In this document: positions 1-8,880 of the stretch, piece by piece | How the letters are laid out: every line of letters begins with the position of its first letter | Numbering within the stretch: the stretch's first letter is position 1 | Assembly (NCBI RefSeq): GCF_902859915.1 | Contig: NZ_CADIKK010000016.1 | Coordinates: 124,001-188,000, forward strand | Origin: Paraburkholderia ultramafica | GTDB taxonomy: Bacteria > Pseudomonadota > Gammaproteobacteria > Burkholderiales > Burkholderiaceae | Direction of reading: 5' to 3' | DNA length: 64,000 bases | Made by a program: the position numbers and the translations under genes | The notes under the pieces: model-generated | What the model was told of the DNA's origin: nothing | The model's database searches: none | What the model saw: only the letters and a program-made list of their open reading frames with translations

Positions 1-2
1 CC

Positions 3-395
3 GACGTGTTCTATCGCGGCGCAGCGCATCCGCAAGCACCGCGGCTCGCACCCGACTCGCATGGCCTCATATGGCTGCCGGAAGACGCGTTCGCTTGCGC
101 GTTTGCGCAACACGCGACGCCGCAGGAGTTGACGCTGCTCGCCGCGGTTCAGCGTCCGATCGCAGCGTGCTGCATTGGCGAAAAGGTCGGGCGACCGCTC
201 TGGAGAGACAGGCCGAGCTGGTACCTCGTCGCCGAACAGGACCGGATGATCAGCCCCGACACTCAACATTTCATGGCACGCCGGATGGGCGCCGAACTGC
301 ATGCGTGCCAGGTCGATCACTCGCCGATCATTACGGCCCCGGACACCGTGACAAACCTGATCGTCAAAGCGGCGCAAGCGGTGTCGGCTCGTTGA
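3..395 (+). CDS. Alpha/beta hydrolase, C-terminal part (cut by window edge)
   Basis: The reading frame is open from the first bases of the window and ends in TGA at 393-395, so only about 130 C-terminal residues are present. The end matches small alpha/beta-hydrolase esterases: a strand followed by VAEQDRMI, whose Asp fits the catalytic acid, and VDHSP about 25 residues later, whose His fits the catalytic base. The nucleophile lies upstream of the window, so substrate class cannot be judged. A second alpha/beta hydrolase follows after about 90 bp on the same strand. Confidence 0.6.
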   Translation, partial: DVFYRGAAHPQAPRLAPDSHGLIWLPEDAFACAFAQHATPQELTLLAAVQRPIAACCIGEKVGRPLWRDRPSWYLVAEQDRMISPDTQHFMARRMGAELHACQVDHSPIITAPDTVTNLIVKAAQAVSAR

Positions 396-482
396 AGAGG
401 CCGACGGTGTTGTTGTTCATGCAATCAGTCACACGGCGCGTTTCGTTAGCCGCTTAATCCTGTTCATCTGTGGAGGAAAACC

Positions 483-1337
483 ATGTCGTCCATTTCCTAT
501 GGCCATGCCGACGTCGACGGTTTCAAGGTGTTTTATCGCGAAGCCGGTCGTGCCGGCGCGCCGAAGCTGCTGCTCCTGCACGGCTTTCCGAGCTCGAGCC
601 ATATGTTTCGCGATCTGATTCCGAAGCTCGCCGACCGGTCTCATATCGTCGCGCCGGATCTGCCCGGCTTCGGACAGTCGGACATGCCGCCTCGGGACCG
701 CTTTGCCTATACGTTCGACAACATCGCCAGCGTGATCGATCGTTTTACTGAAGTGATCGGTTTCGATCGCTTTGCGGTGTACGTATTCGACTACGGTGCG
801 CCGACGGGTTTCCGGCTTGCGCTCAAGCATCCCGAGCGGATCACGGCGCTGATTTCGCAGAACGGCAACGCTTATGAGGAAGGCTTGAGCGACGGCTGGA
901 ATCCGATCCGCGCGTATTGGCAAGAGCCCTCTAGCGCCAATCGCGAAGCGCTTCGCGCGATGCTTACGCACGAGACGACGGTCTGGCAGTACACGCATGG
1001 CGTTCGCGATACGGCTGCCGTGTCGCCGGACGGCTACTCGCTCGACGACTTCTATCTGAGCCGGCCGGGTGCGGACGAGATTCAGCTCGATCTGTTCGGG
1101 GACTACCGAAGCAACGTCGCGCTGTATCCGTCGTTCCAGCAGTATTTCCGTACCCATCAGCCGCGGTTTCTCGCTGTGTGGGGAAAGAATGATCCGTTCT
1201 TTCTGCCCCCGGGCGCCGAGGCATTCAAGCGCGACATACCGGGCGCGGACGTGCGCTTCTTCGATACCGGCCATTTCGCGCTGGAGACGCACGCGGATGA
1301 GATTGCGGCGGCCATTGCGGATTTCCTGAATCGCTGA
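483..1337 (+). CDS. Alpha/beta hydrolase, epoxide hydrolase/dehalogenase-like
   Basis: An intact 284-residue cytoplasmic hydrolase. It has the HGFP oxyanion motif at residues 33-36, an Asp nucleophile in VFDYGAP (D103) instead of the Ser of esterases, a late acid in WGKNDPFF and the catalytic His in DTGHFALETH near the C terminus. The Asp nucleophile is typical of epoxide hydrolases and haloalkane dehalogenases, which form an alkyl-enzyme ester split by water. No signal peptide is seen. GGAGG about 8 bases before the ATG supports the start. Substrate is not predictable from sequence. Confidence 0.85.
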   Translation: MSSISYGHADVDGFKVFYREAGRAGAPKLLLLHGFPSSSHMFRDLIPKLADRSHIVAPDLPGFGQSDMPPRDRFAYTFDNIASVIDRFTEVIGFDRFAVYVFDYGAPTGFRLALKHPERITALISQNGNAYEEGLSDGWNPIRAYWQEPSSANREALRAMLTHETTVWQYTHGVRDTAAVSPDGYSLDDFYLSRPGADEIQLDLFGDYRSNVALYPSFQQYFRTHQPRFLAVWGKNDPFFLPPGAEAFKRDIPGADVRFFDTGHFALETHADEIAAAIADFLNR

Positions 1338-1396
1338 GCCGCGTATGCGATTGGTCCGCATGGACAAGCGTGTCATCCGTTCATAGCAGTGCAGTC

Positions 1397-1690
1397 ATGC
1401 GGGCAATCGTGCTCGAAAAGTTCGGCCTGGTCGTCGGTCGTACTTGTCGCCCGCATTCGGGAAAACCTTGAACAGGTTGCCATCGACGTCGAGAAAGCCA
1501 GTGCCAGGTCTCTCGTGATCGAAGTCGACCTCGCTCACCCCGACGCCGCGCAGCAAGTTGTCGACCAGACACTCGCCGCGTTCGGGCAGATCGACGCATT
1601 GCTCAACATCGCGGGCGCAGTGCCGCAGATCGACGTGTTCGACATGACCGACGAGCGCGCGACGCGCTCGGGATCTCCCTGTGCACCGCT
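1397..1690 (+). pseudogene. Chimeric remnant: alcohol dehydrogenase start joined to an SDR piece
   Basis: The ATG at 1397 opens MRAIVLEKFGL, a typical start of zinc-type alcohol dehydrogenase/quinone reductase proteins, but the similarity stops after about 15 codons. From about 1447, in another frame, comes the middle of a short-chain dehydrogenase: an acidic VDL strand end, QVVDQTLAAFGQIDALLNIAG (the NNAG-like motif) and VFDMTDE. The glycine-rich start and the YxxxK active site of the SDR are missing. I read this as two unrelated dehydrogenase genes joined by deletion, with no functional product. Confidence 0.6.
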
Positions 1691-1725
1691 GCGATAAGGA
1701 CCGGCAATGAGGATGAGCTGCGGTG

Positions 1726-1953
1726 TCATTGTGTCGGCTGCTCCGTCAATTCGCGCAGTGCCAGGAATTGCAAAAGCATGATGGTCTTGGCATCGACAAT
1801 TTCGCCGCAACGCATCGCTGCTAACGCTTCCTCCAGCGCCAGTTCGATGACTTCGATGTCCTCTCCCTCGGCTTCAATTCCGCCGCCACCTCCGACACGC
1901 GCCGCCGCATCGTATTCGGCGATGAAAAAGTGGAGTTTCTCCGTCACCGACCC
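1726..1953 (-). pseudogene. Nudix hydrolase (NudK-like), C-terminal fragment
   Basis: Read on the minus strand, about 75 codons match the C-terminal end of NudK/ADP-sugar pyrophosphatase proteins: EKLHFFIAEYD, a run of five Gly, an EGEDIEVIEL strand, then GEIVDAKTIMLLQFLAL. The Nudix box itself lies further upstream in intact members and is absent. Upstream of about 1950 the frame turns into the antisense of a DeoR-type gene, so the break is sharp. The stop lies at 1726-1728. Confidence 0.65.
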
Positions 1954-2380
1954 GCGCTCCTTGTCGGCGACGGTCGTGACGCACAGCCCGACGATTGCCG
2001 TTGCGCTGGTCGAGCATCCGTCAATCGAGGTGATCGTGATCGGCGGCAGGCTATACAAGCATTCGATCGTGACCGTTGGCGCAGCCGCCATCGAGGCGAT
2101 GTCGCATATCCACGCCGACATTTACTTCATGGGCGTGACCGGCGTTCATCCGACAGCGGGGCTCAGCACCGGCGATCTCGAAGAGGCCTACGTGAAGCGC
2201 GCGCTTGCCGCACGGTCGGCCGAGACTGTCGTCCTCGCGTCAAAGGAAAAGCTCAATGCGGCGTCGGCTTATTCAATCGGCGAGGTGACGCTTGCGCAGA
2301 CGATAGTAGTCGAGAGGTCGACTGATGCCGCGTTGACGGAGCCGCTAGAGGCCGCCGGCGTGACCGTTGTCCGTGCGTAA
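1949..2380 (+). pseudogene. DeoR-family regulator, C-terminal effector domain fragment
   Basis: About 143 codons correspond to the effector-binding half of DeoR repressors: a THSPTIAVALVEHPSIEVIVIGG strand-helix-strand stretch, DIYFMGVTGVHPTAGLST, then AYVKRALAARSAETVVLASKEKL. The N-terminal winged helix that binds DNA is missing. Upstream codons are antisense to a Nudix gene end. The DeoR piece ends at a normal-looking stop. It cannot act as a repressor. In the family these regulators control sugar catabolic operons, but no such operon is next to it. Confidence 0.7.
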
Positions 2381-2474
2381 GCGCCAACGCATGCGATGAA
2401 CGTGAGCTCTTCGGGCGAGCGTTTCCGGCGCACAGCTATAATCGCGCTCGAACGTAGCTACAGAGGTTTTACTC

Positions 2475-2930
2475 GTGAAAAAGATCGCTGTCTTTACGCT
2501 TGTTGCGCTTGTACTCACTGGTTGCTCGTCAGCTGAAAAGCAGGCGAAGCAAGAGGAGCAATTCCTGCACAACGAAACCAGCCTTCTCGCGGCCCAACGC
2601 AATGCGACGGTCAATTGCACACCGGCAAACTGCGACGCCGCCTGGGCGCTGACGAAACGCTATATCGAGCAGCATTCCGACACGCCCGTCACGCGCGCCG
2701 ATGCGGTCGCAATCGAAACAGACGTGCCCTATGATTCGGGCAAGGCCGCCTTTTCCGCGAGCCGCGATGCGAAAGGTGAGGGCGCGACGCTAACGCTCTT
2801 TGCGCAGTGCCGCGGTATGTATGGGCCGGACAGCGCGAAAGGTTCGGATTATGACGAGTGCGCCGACAAGATCCTCAAGACTCAGAATGGCTATGTGGCG
2901 TTTCTCAGGGCTCATGCGTCCAGTCAGTAA
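2475..2930 (+). CDS. Small lipoprotein of unknown function
   Basis: A 151-residue protein starting with GTG. MKK, a hydrophobic stretch and the lipobox LTGC at residues 15-18 mark it as a lipoprotein with lipidation at Cys18. The mature part is charged and holds further Cys residues (CTPANC, QCRG, ECADK) that could form disulfides in the periplasm. I do not recognise a family. It stands alone; GAGG about 9 bases upstream can serve as ribosome binding site. Confidence 0.75.
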   Translation: MKKIAVFTLVALVLTGCSSAEKQAKQEEQFLHNETSLLAAQRNATVNCTPANCDAAWALTKRYIEQHSDTPVTRADAVAIETDVPYDSGKAAFSASRDAKGEGATLTLFAQCRGMYGPDSAKGSDYDECADKILKTQNGYVAFLRAHASSQ

Positions 2931-3359
2931 GCGCCTTATGTGATTCCCGCCGCGACCACCGCCCTGTGACCGGACGCGTGCGCGATATCCTCAAGGAATA
3001 CACGTGGCAACACGTCGTACCGTTCCGCACAACACCGCTGCTGTCGGCGCAGGGATGAGGCTGGCCGGGGCGCAGCGGCTGGCACAAATCGTACGCGGCG
3101 CCGACACCGGACGCCTCGGTCTCACGCCGGAGTCAGCCGGCCTCTACTGCTGCTCTTCGCGGCAGGCCTGACGGCAGCCACCGGCATTGCATTTGCCAGC
3201 CTGTCGTCGCTATGGCCGTTACTCACCTACGATCTTGCGCTGCTCGTCGCATTCCGTCACATCAGGCCGGACGGACGAGCATCATGAATCCGGGGCGGGG
3301 ACTGCGGCCCATCGCGCCTCGATAAGGCCAGTCCGTGCGGCACGGAAGGCAAGACCGCA
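2931..3359. other. Intergenic stretch, possible membrane-gene remnant
   Basis: No credible gene. From about 3144 to 3287 on the plus strand one frame reads a hydrophobic stretch (LLLLFAAGLTAATGIAFA and onward) that ends in a stop at 3285-3287. This looks like one or two membrane helices without a start and may be a relic. Confidence 0.35.
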
Positions 3360-5264
3360 TCAATCACTCAGCGTGTTCGGTTCGTCGCGATGCGCTTTGA
3401 CCGATGCGAAATACGTCTGCAACGCGGGGGCGGAACGGTCGTTCAACGAGCAGATTCGTGCCAGCCAGTCGGCCTCCGCGGGCCATTCGCCTTCCACCAC
3501 GCGCGGATAGATCTGCCGGACGAACTGATGCAGAGCATTTGCGCCGATATTGCCGCTGATGCCGAGCAGGACGTGCAAGGTTCCACGTGTCGAAGCGAGG
3601 TCGCGGGCCGCGACACTGGCCGCGAGCTGCGCGACAGTCGAACGAATCTGCTCGATGCCGTTGAGGAACGTCTGGTCGAGCAAGTCGAGCGCCACCAGTT
3701 CCTGGAGATGCTTCTCGTCGAGCAGCGGTCCTTCCTTGACCGGCGCAGGCTTGCCCACTGGCGCAACGGGCGTGTGCGACGGATCTGCGTTGCCGCGCGC
3801 ATTCAGCGCACGGTGCTGGGCGAACTGTCTGGCAACGCAGGCGTAAGGGGAGCCGACCTGCACCGGCTTGATCAAGACCTTGTTCATGCCCGCGGCGACG
3901 CAGGTCTGCACGGCGTCCATATCGGCTTGACTGGTCAACGCAATGATCGGCACTTCGGCGTACGCGTCGGTGCGAGCGCGAATCGACACGGTCGTTTCCA
4001 CGCCGCCCATTCCCGGCATGTTCATATCCATCACGATAGCGTCGATGATCACGTCCTCCTGCAGGCGGGCCAGCACAGCCCGCCCGTGTTCGGCCTCGAT
4101 GACGCTCGCACCGCATCGCTCCAGATAAGTTTTGGCAACCAGTCTGCTGTAGGTGTCGTCGTCCGCCACCAGGATCGTTTTGCCGGTGAACCCGTCGACG
4201 CGCTGGCGCAGGTGATACCGATTGCCGTTTTCGAAAAGCGTCTGAAGCGCGCGGATCAAATCCACCATGCTGCTGGATTTGCTGACGAGGTCGTCCATGC
4301 CGGCTCGCCGGGCAAGCGCGCGTGCCACATTGCCTGGCTCCGCCGTACAGGCGGCGATCAGAACATTCCAGTTCGGATTCTGGTGGTCGGCGCGGATTCT
4401 CTCGGTAGTCGTGTAGCCATCCAGAACCGGCATGTTGACGTCCATCAGCACGAGGTCCGATGGCGTCGGCTGGCGCAGCTGGGTCAGTGCCGCCTCACCG
4501 TCTGCCGCCTCGCTCACGTGCGCGCCCAGCTTCGACAACGCGCGGCGGATTCTCGCCCGCTGAGCCGCATCGTCGTCGACGACGAGAATGCGCTTCCCGC
4601 TGAACAACGGCGTGGCGCGCTCAAAAATTTTCTGTTCGTGGTCCGCGACTTCGCTCTCCGAAACGACCGGAAACTGCAGCGTGAACTGCGTAAATTCGCC
4701 GACTTCGGAGCGGCAGCGGATGGTGCCGCCGAAGGCGCGCAACGCACGTTGGCAATAGGCAAGCCCGAGCCCCGTACCCGCCGAATTCCCCGCGGTACGG
4801 AAAGGCTCGAACAGATGCGGCAGCATCTCGGGCGCAATGCCGGGCCCGGTGTCATGAACCCTCAGCGTCTGCCGGTCGACCGTGAGCGTGAGCGTCGCCG
4901 AAGCATGCGCGGCAATGTGATGGAGCGCGTTCTTGATCAGATTGAACAGCGTGAACAGATAGACGGTTTCGTCAACCTTGAAGGTGAAATCCTCCAGCAC
5001 CACCAGTCTTACCTTGCCGCGCTCCTTCTGATCGCCGAAGCCGTATTCGTCCAGCGCTTTGCGGGTGGCGCTCGCCGCGCTCAGATAGGAGAGGTGATCG
5101 GAGCGGATGGGGTTCGCGCTGACGATGTACGTCCACCACAGCCAGTAGACCGGATGTCCGATTGTGCCGATCACGCCAACAGCAAACACACTGTAGTCCG
5201 ATACCTTGGCAGAGTCAGACACCACCCGGTTGAGATAGCGGATGCCCCCTGAAATGGCTCTCAT
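3360..5264 (-). CDS. CqsS/LqsT-type hybrid kinase with sensor and H-box deleted
   Basis: A 634-residue open frame. Residues 1-48 resemble the start of CqsS/LqsS sensors (one membrane helix, GTIGHPVYWLWW). The frame then jumps directly to the ATP-binding half: N-box FNLIKNAL near 107-114, DTGPGIAP 138-145, GTGLGLAY 163-170. Two receiver domains follow (D275 in LMDVNMP with K329; D413 in VMDMNMP with K466), then an Hpt domain with H564 in HVLLGIS. Against the intact LqsS at 24376, about 240 residues are missing, including membrane helices 2-6 and the phospho-acceptor His. The frame is kept. Receivers and Hpt look functional, but autophosphorylation in cis is not possible. It starts 29 bases after a broken KAS III gene and may share its operon. 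Confidence 0.85.
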   Translation of the reverse strand: MRAISGGIRYLNRVVSDSAKVSDYSVFAVGVIGTIGHPVYWLWWTYIVSANPIRSDHLSYLSAASATRKALDEYGFGDQKERGKVRLVVLEDFTFKVDETVYLFTLFNLIKNALHHIAAHASATLTLTVDRQTLRVHDTGPGIAPEMLPHLFEPFRTAGNSAGTGLGLAYCQRALRAFGGTIRCRSEVGEFTQFTLQFPVVSESEVADHEQKIFERATPLFSGKRILVVDDDAAQRARIRRALSKLGAHVSEAADGEAALTQLRQPTPSDLVLMDVNMPVLDGYTTTERIRADHQNPNWNVLIAACTAEPGNVARALARRAGMDDLVSKSSSMVDLIRALQTLFENGNRYHLRQRVDGFTGKTILVADDDTYSRLVAKTYLERCGASVIEAEHGRAVLARLQEDVIIDAIVMDMNMPGMGGVETTVSIRARTDAYAEVPIIALTSQADMDAVQTCVAAGMNKVLIKPVQVGSPYACVARQFAQHRALNARGNADPSHTPVAPVGKPAPVKEGPLLDEKHLQELVALDLLDQTFLNGIEQIRSTVAQLAASVAARDLASTRGTLHVLLGISGNIGANALHQFVRQIYPRVVEGEWPAEADWLARICSLNDRSAPALQTYFASVKAHRDEPNTLSD

Positions 5265-5293
5265 GTTGCTCTTTTATCTTTTTTAATTCAGCC

Positions 5294-6329
5294 TCAGAAT
5301 TTGAAGCTGCTAACGTTGAATGACATGCCGGCGCTGCCGACCCAGCATAACACCCTGTCTCCCCGCTTCAGCCGCCCGCTGTCCTTTGCCAATGAAATGG
5401 CAGCCGGGATCGAGGCCGAAACGAGATTGCCGGTCTCCGGATAGATGTGATACATCTTGTCCTCGATCCCCACCTTCGCCCCGTAGCCGTGCCACGCTGC
5501 TTCGAGAAGGCGTGGGTAAAGACAATGTCGATGTCTTGCTTTGGAACAGGCAGCTTGGTCAGCACCTCGGACAGCTCGTCCGAATTCTTGTGAAGTTCAT
5601 GGCCAAATGATGTGAAACGCATGTCGCCATTTTTCCCGACCCGCTCGGATGGGTGGCAATACCCTTCGTAGCCCGGAATCGGGATGGTGCACAGGTCCGA
5701 TATTTCCGGCTTCGCGCGAAAAGCAAAGCTGAAGTTTTCCGGTTCCTTCGCGACGAGCAGGGTAGCGGTTGCGGCCTCACCTATCGTGAACGACGGCAAT
5801 GTATATTCGATCTGGGCTTTGTTCTTCAACGCAAAATTCCCGGGATACAGTGGGCCACCTGCCAGCATATTGAACTCGGCATTCACAATCATAGCGTTTC
5901 TGTACTGACCGGACTTGAAGAGACTGTCGATAATTGACATGGCTCGGGTCCAGCTCATGCAGGCGTCGACCACGTCGAAGCACTCGGCATTGATGAATCC
6001 GAGTGCGCTCGCCATCATGTGGCTGTTGCCTGGCTCAAGGAGTCCTCTGCCGATGCCGACATAAATGAACAGCTCGATATGTTCCGGCCGCAGATACGTT
6101 TCCGCTAGCGCCTTGCGCGTGGCCATCGCAACGTGATCGATCGGTGCCTCGTGGCTTTCACACCAGCGTCGGTTGACCAGCCCGCTCCTGTCGAGCTGTG
6201 TCTTGATGGTGCGCATCCCCCGGTCGATGTCGCCCTCGTAGTCGGTCGAATGGAACGAATCATATCGACAACTTCATCGTTCGTAACGACCCTGGACGGC
6301 AGGCTGACTGCTACATTCTTGATGAGCAT
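5294..6329 (-). pseudogene. 3-oxoacyl-ACP synthase III-like gene with two frameshifts
   Basis: The start MLIKNVAVSLPSRVVTNDE, the body and the end GSAGMSFNVSSFKF lie in three frames. The first shift is near 6245-6255, between MIRS and STDYEGDIDRG; the second is near 5500-5510, between THAFSK and AWHGYGAKVGIEDK. Joined, the protein would be about 345 residues with the catalytic Cys in DACMSW, His in FTHAF and Asn in ETGNLVS, as in beta-ketoacyl-ACP synthase III enzymes that condense acyl-CoA with malonyl-ACP. Each shift is a one- or two-base indel, so sequencing error cannot be excluded. It sits directly upstream of the truncated CqsS/LqsT-type kinase, which suggests a common signalling operon. 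Confidence 0.8.
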
Positions 6330-6745
6330 AAAAAATCCATGAAAAAAATAATTCGGTGGGTAAAAGTACGTTTCGTGCGTGTGGTACGCGAGTACCCGCG
6401 ACTTCAGGTACCCGGCCTTGCGGCGCTCGTACATTAACGCGTCCACCGAAAATCATGAATATTGTCCCGCCTGAGATATTGCCAATGCAGGTTCGAGTGT
6501 CGAGTCCAACCCGCCCGCCGCCCGCGGCTGCAATCGGCGGACAGCATCACGAGCCGCCGCGGGCTGGCGCTAGTTCAGCCTGACATCTACACTTATTCCA
6601 CACCCTGATGAAGTTGTGAGGTTCGGCGGCGGTATTGCTGCAATAACCACGGCACTCACATGTCCATCTCATAGGAACGCTGGCGCTGACGCCGGCAGGC
6701 AGCGCTTGCTGGCAGTGGCCCGAACCGCATTGAGGAGACACCAGC
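6330..6745. other. Intergenic stretch with a GC-rich inverted repeat
   Basis: No gene seen. GCCCGCGGC at 6520-6528 pairs with GCCGCGGGC at 6556-6564 (9 bp, 27-base loop). There is no T-run on either side, so it is not a canonical terminator. It lies between the divergent KAS III and DUF190 genes and may be a promoter or operator region. Confidence 0.4.
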
Positions 6746-7084
6746 ATGAACGGCTACCAGGTCACCTTCTTCACCCAACAGGATCGCCGTCATCATGGCA
6801 AGCCGCTGGCCGATTGGCTCGTCCGTCTTGCGGGTGAACTTGGTCTGCGCGGTGCTACGGTGATACCGGCCTCCGAAGGAATTGGCCACCATCACCGCGT
6901 TCATTCCGCACACTTTTTTGAATTGGCGGATCAACCCTTATCCGTCGTGATGGCGATGACGAGCGAAGAAGCCGACCGGTTGTTCGACCGGCTGCGCGCC
7001 GAGAATGTGCATCTGTTCTACGTCAAGACAGCTGTTGAATTCGGGGTCGTCGGGAATGACAACGGGAGCACTGAAAAGTCCTAG
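6746..7084 (+). CDS. DUF190 (PII-like) protein
   Basis: A 112-residue soluble protein of the DUF190/UPF0166 family, which has a PII-like ferredoxin fold. Features are the N-terminal strand YQVTFFTQQD, GKPLADWLVRLAGELGLRGATVIPASEGIG with a His-rich GHHHRVHSAHFFELADQPLSVVMAMT, and a C-terminal FDRLRAENVHLFYVKTAVEFG. Family members often accompany CrcB fluoride channels or bind small ligands; no crcB is next to it here. GAGGAG 7-12 bases before the ATG supports the start. Confidence 0.8.
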   Translation: MNGYQVTFFTQQDRRHHGKPLADWLVRLAGELGLRGATVIPASEGIGHHHRVHSAHFFELADQPLSVVMAMTSEEADRLFDRLRAENVHLFYVKTAVEFGVVGNDNGSTEKS

Positions 7085-7153
7085 CGTCTGACTTCTCCGT
7101 TTCGTGAGCAAAGCCCGCGAAGCCAGTGAAAGCCAGTGTTGCCGCGCCGTCCG

Positions 7154-7930
7154 TTAGCGACTATTTGCCCAATCCCTTACCGCCCAGGAAAAGAGCCGTA
7201 ATGCGGTCGGCGGATGTCGATTGGCTGGATAGTAGAGGCACAGGCCGGGAAAAGGTTGACTCCACTCGGGCAGCAATCGAATCAGGCGGCCAGCCGCCAG
7301 ATGGTCGGCGGCGAGATCTTCCGGAACCCATGCTATGCCGATGCCGGCGAGCGCCGACTCGACCATCAGGTTGGTATTTCCGAGCGTCATCGGTCCGTCG
7401 ACATCGATGCTGGCGCTCTTGCCGCGATGTTCGAGATCCCATCGATAGAGCGCGCCGCTCGCGAAGCGAAACCGGATGCAGCGATGCTGCGCGAGATCGT
7501 GCGGCGCTTGCGGCGGCACGTGTCGCGCGAGATACGCAGGAGACGCGACGGCCGCGAACCGCATGTCGGGTCCGAAGCGGATCGCGATCATATCGCGCGG
7601 CACGTCGTCGAACACGCGAATGCCGGCGTCGAAACCGTCGGCGACGATATTGACCAGACGCGTGTCGACGACGAACTCGATGTCGATGTCAGGATAGGTG
7701 GCGAGAAAATCGGGCAGTACGTGGCGAATCAGCGGCCGCGCCGCATTCTCTGACGAGCTGATGCGGATCGAGCCCGACGGCCGGTCGCGCGCGGACGCGA
7801 CTTCATTGACCGCGTCTTCGAGATCGGCGATCGCGGGCCCGACGCGACGCAGCAGCTGTTCGCCCGCTTCGGTCAGCGCGACCGAGCGGGTCGTGCGGTT
7901 GAACAGACGCACATCGAGCCGCGCCTCCGG
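7154..7930 (-). pseudogene. LysR-type regulator lacking its DNA-binding HTH
   Basis: The effector-binding part and C terminus are complete (ends LRLFSWAVRDWANSR). Similarity begins only at EARLDVRLFNRTTRSVALTEAGE, the tail of the winged helix. The roughly 35-45 residues before it, holding the helix-turn-helix, are gone, and an in-frame TAG lies about 20 bases upstream of EARL. The best remaining start is GTG at 7912. A product could fold as an effector domain but could not bind DNA as a LysR protein. The upstream junction abuts an accessory region. Confidence 0.8.
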
Positions 7931-8008
7931 AAGGTTAGCTATCTACTATCCTCGCGAGCTTCAGGAAGTCCACTCCCGCGCCAGCAAGCAGATCAACTCC
8001 CCGCGTCC

Positions 8009-8635
8009 TCAGGGGCATTGAGCACCACAGCCATAAAGTGGCGGATTACCGGGCAAGACACAGCATTTGGCGCCACCACTTGTCTTAGGCGGCGACTGAG
8101 TCGGAGCACACGGCGGGTGCGGGCAGTTGTAGGGGAAATCTGTCGGGAGGGGACACGACGGCGAACTTGGGCACGGAACAAAAGGCGCTCGAGGCTTCTC
8201 GGCCATCGTCGTAACGCATATCCCACCGGACTGCTTCTTTGAGACGCATCCCTGCGTTCCGCCCTCGGTGCGCGCTCGGATGGCAAAGCAGTATTGTGTA
8301 TTCCTATTCAGACCGCTGATGACGACACCATCACGCTGGCCAAATCTTTTCCGATACGGACCGTCTCCGGTTCGGTTCTTGCCCACGTCCCGATCGTCGG
8401 GACCTCGCACATAGATGTCATAGTAGATTGGCGTTTCACGTGTAGCGACCCGCCACGAATAGTAGATCTCAGTGTCGGAAATGACCACAGCCTGTTCCTG
8501 GTTCGGCGTTCCCGGTCGATCACTACAGCTGGCGTGCGCTGAGAGTAATTGAAGCAAGATGAACGCGACGGCGACCTGTACTCCGCACAGTTTCACATCG
8601 ATCGTTCCGTGAACGGTAGGTCTGCTTCCAGACAT
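8009..8635 (-). CDS. Secreted protein with fibronectin III-like domain and Cys/Pro-rich tail
   Basis: Up to 208 residues. A hydrophobic segment (VQVAVAFILLQLLSAHASC, about residues 19-37) acts as a signal or anchor. The middle has the look of a fibronectin type III domain: YYSWRVATRETPIYYDIYVRG, then GVVISGLNRNTQYCFAIRARTEGG. The last 60 residues are rich in Cys and Pro (CPSSPSCPLP, CPHPPCAP, KCCVLPG, GCGAQCP). Function is unknown. Start is uncertain; a shorter start at VKLCGV is possible. Base composition is lower in GC than the neighbours, which fits an acquired region. Confidence 0.6.
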   Translation of the reverse strand: MSGSRPTVHGTIDVKLCGVQVAVAFILLQLLSAHASCSDRPGTPNQEQAVVISDTEIYYSWRVATRETPIYYDIYVRGPDDRDVGKNRTGDGPYRKRFGQRDGVVISGLNRNTQYCFAIRARTEGGTQGCVSKKQSGGICVTTMAEKPRAPFVPCPSSPSCPLPTDFPYNCPHPPCAPTQSPPKTSGGAKCCVLPGNPPLYGCGAQCP

Positions 8636-8880
8636 TGGTCCACCCGTCGGTAAACGCTATAGAGATCTCGATCCGTCGGCTGTCCTGCCACCCAACAACC
8701 TCAAGTAGAGCCTGTCGCTAAGGCAGGATAGCTCGTGTGAACGCAGACAATGTCAATGTCAAAGCAGTCGTTGATACCACGGGTGCGACCTCATCGTCGA
8801 CAACGGCGTTTGGCGATGAAGGAACCGGGCGCACGAACTGAGAATTCGCACTATGCGGTTAAACGATCGCTCGAGGGCAG

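Noticed and set aside
429..1376. 315-codon open frame on the minus strand
   Set aside because: Antisense of the intact alpha/beta hydrolase at 483.
3390..5252. 620-codon open frame on the plus strand
   Set aside because: Exact antisense of the hybrid kinase at 3360; composition Arg/His-rich as expected for a GC-rich shadow frame.
5294..6329. Programmed frameshifting in the KAS III gene
   Set aside because: No slippery heptamer or downstream pseudoknot is obvious at either shift, and two independent shifts are better explained by mutation or read error.
6520..6564. GC-rich inverted repeat as terminator
   Set aside because: 27-base loop and no T-run on either strand; position between divergent genes does not suit termination.
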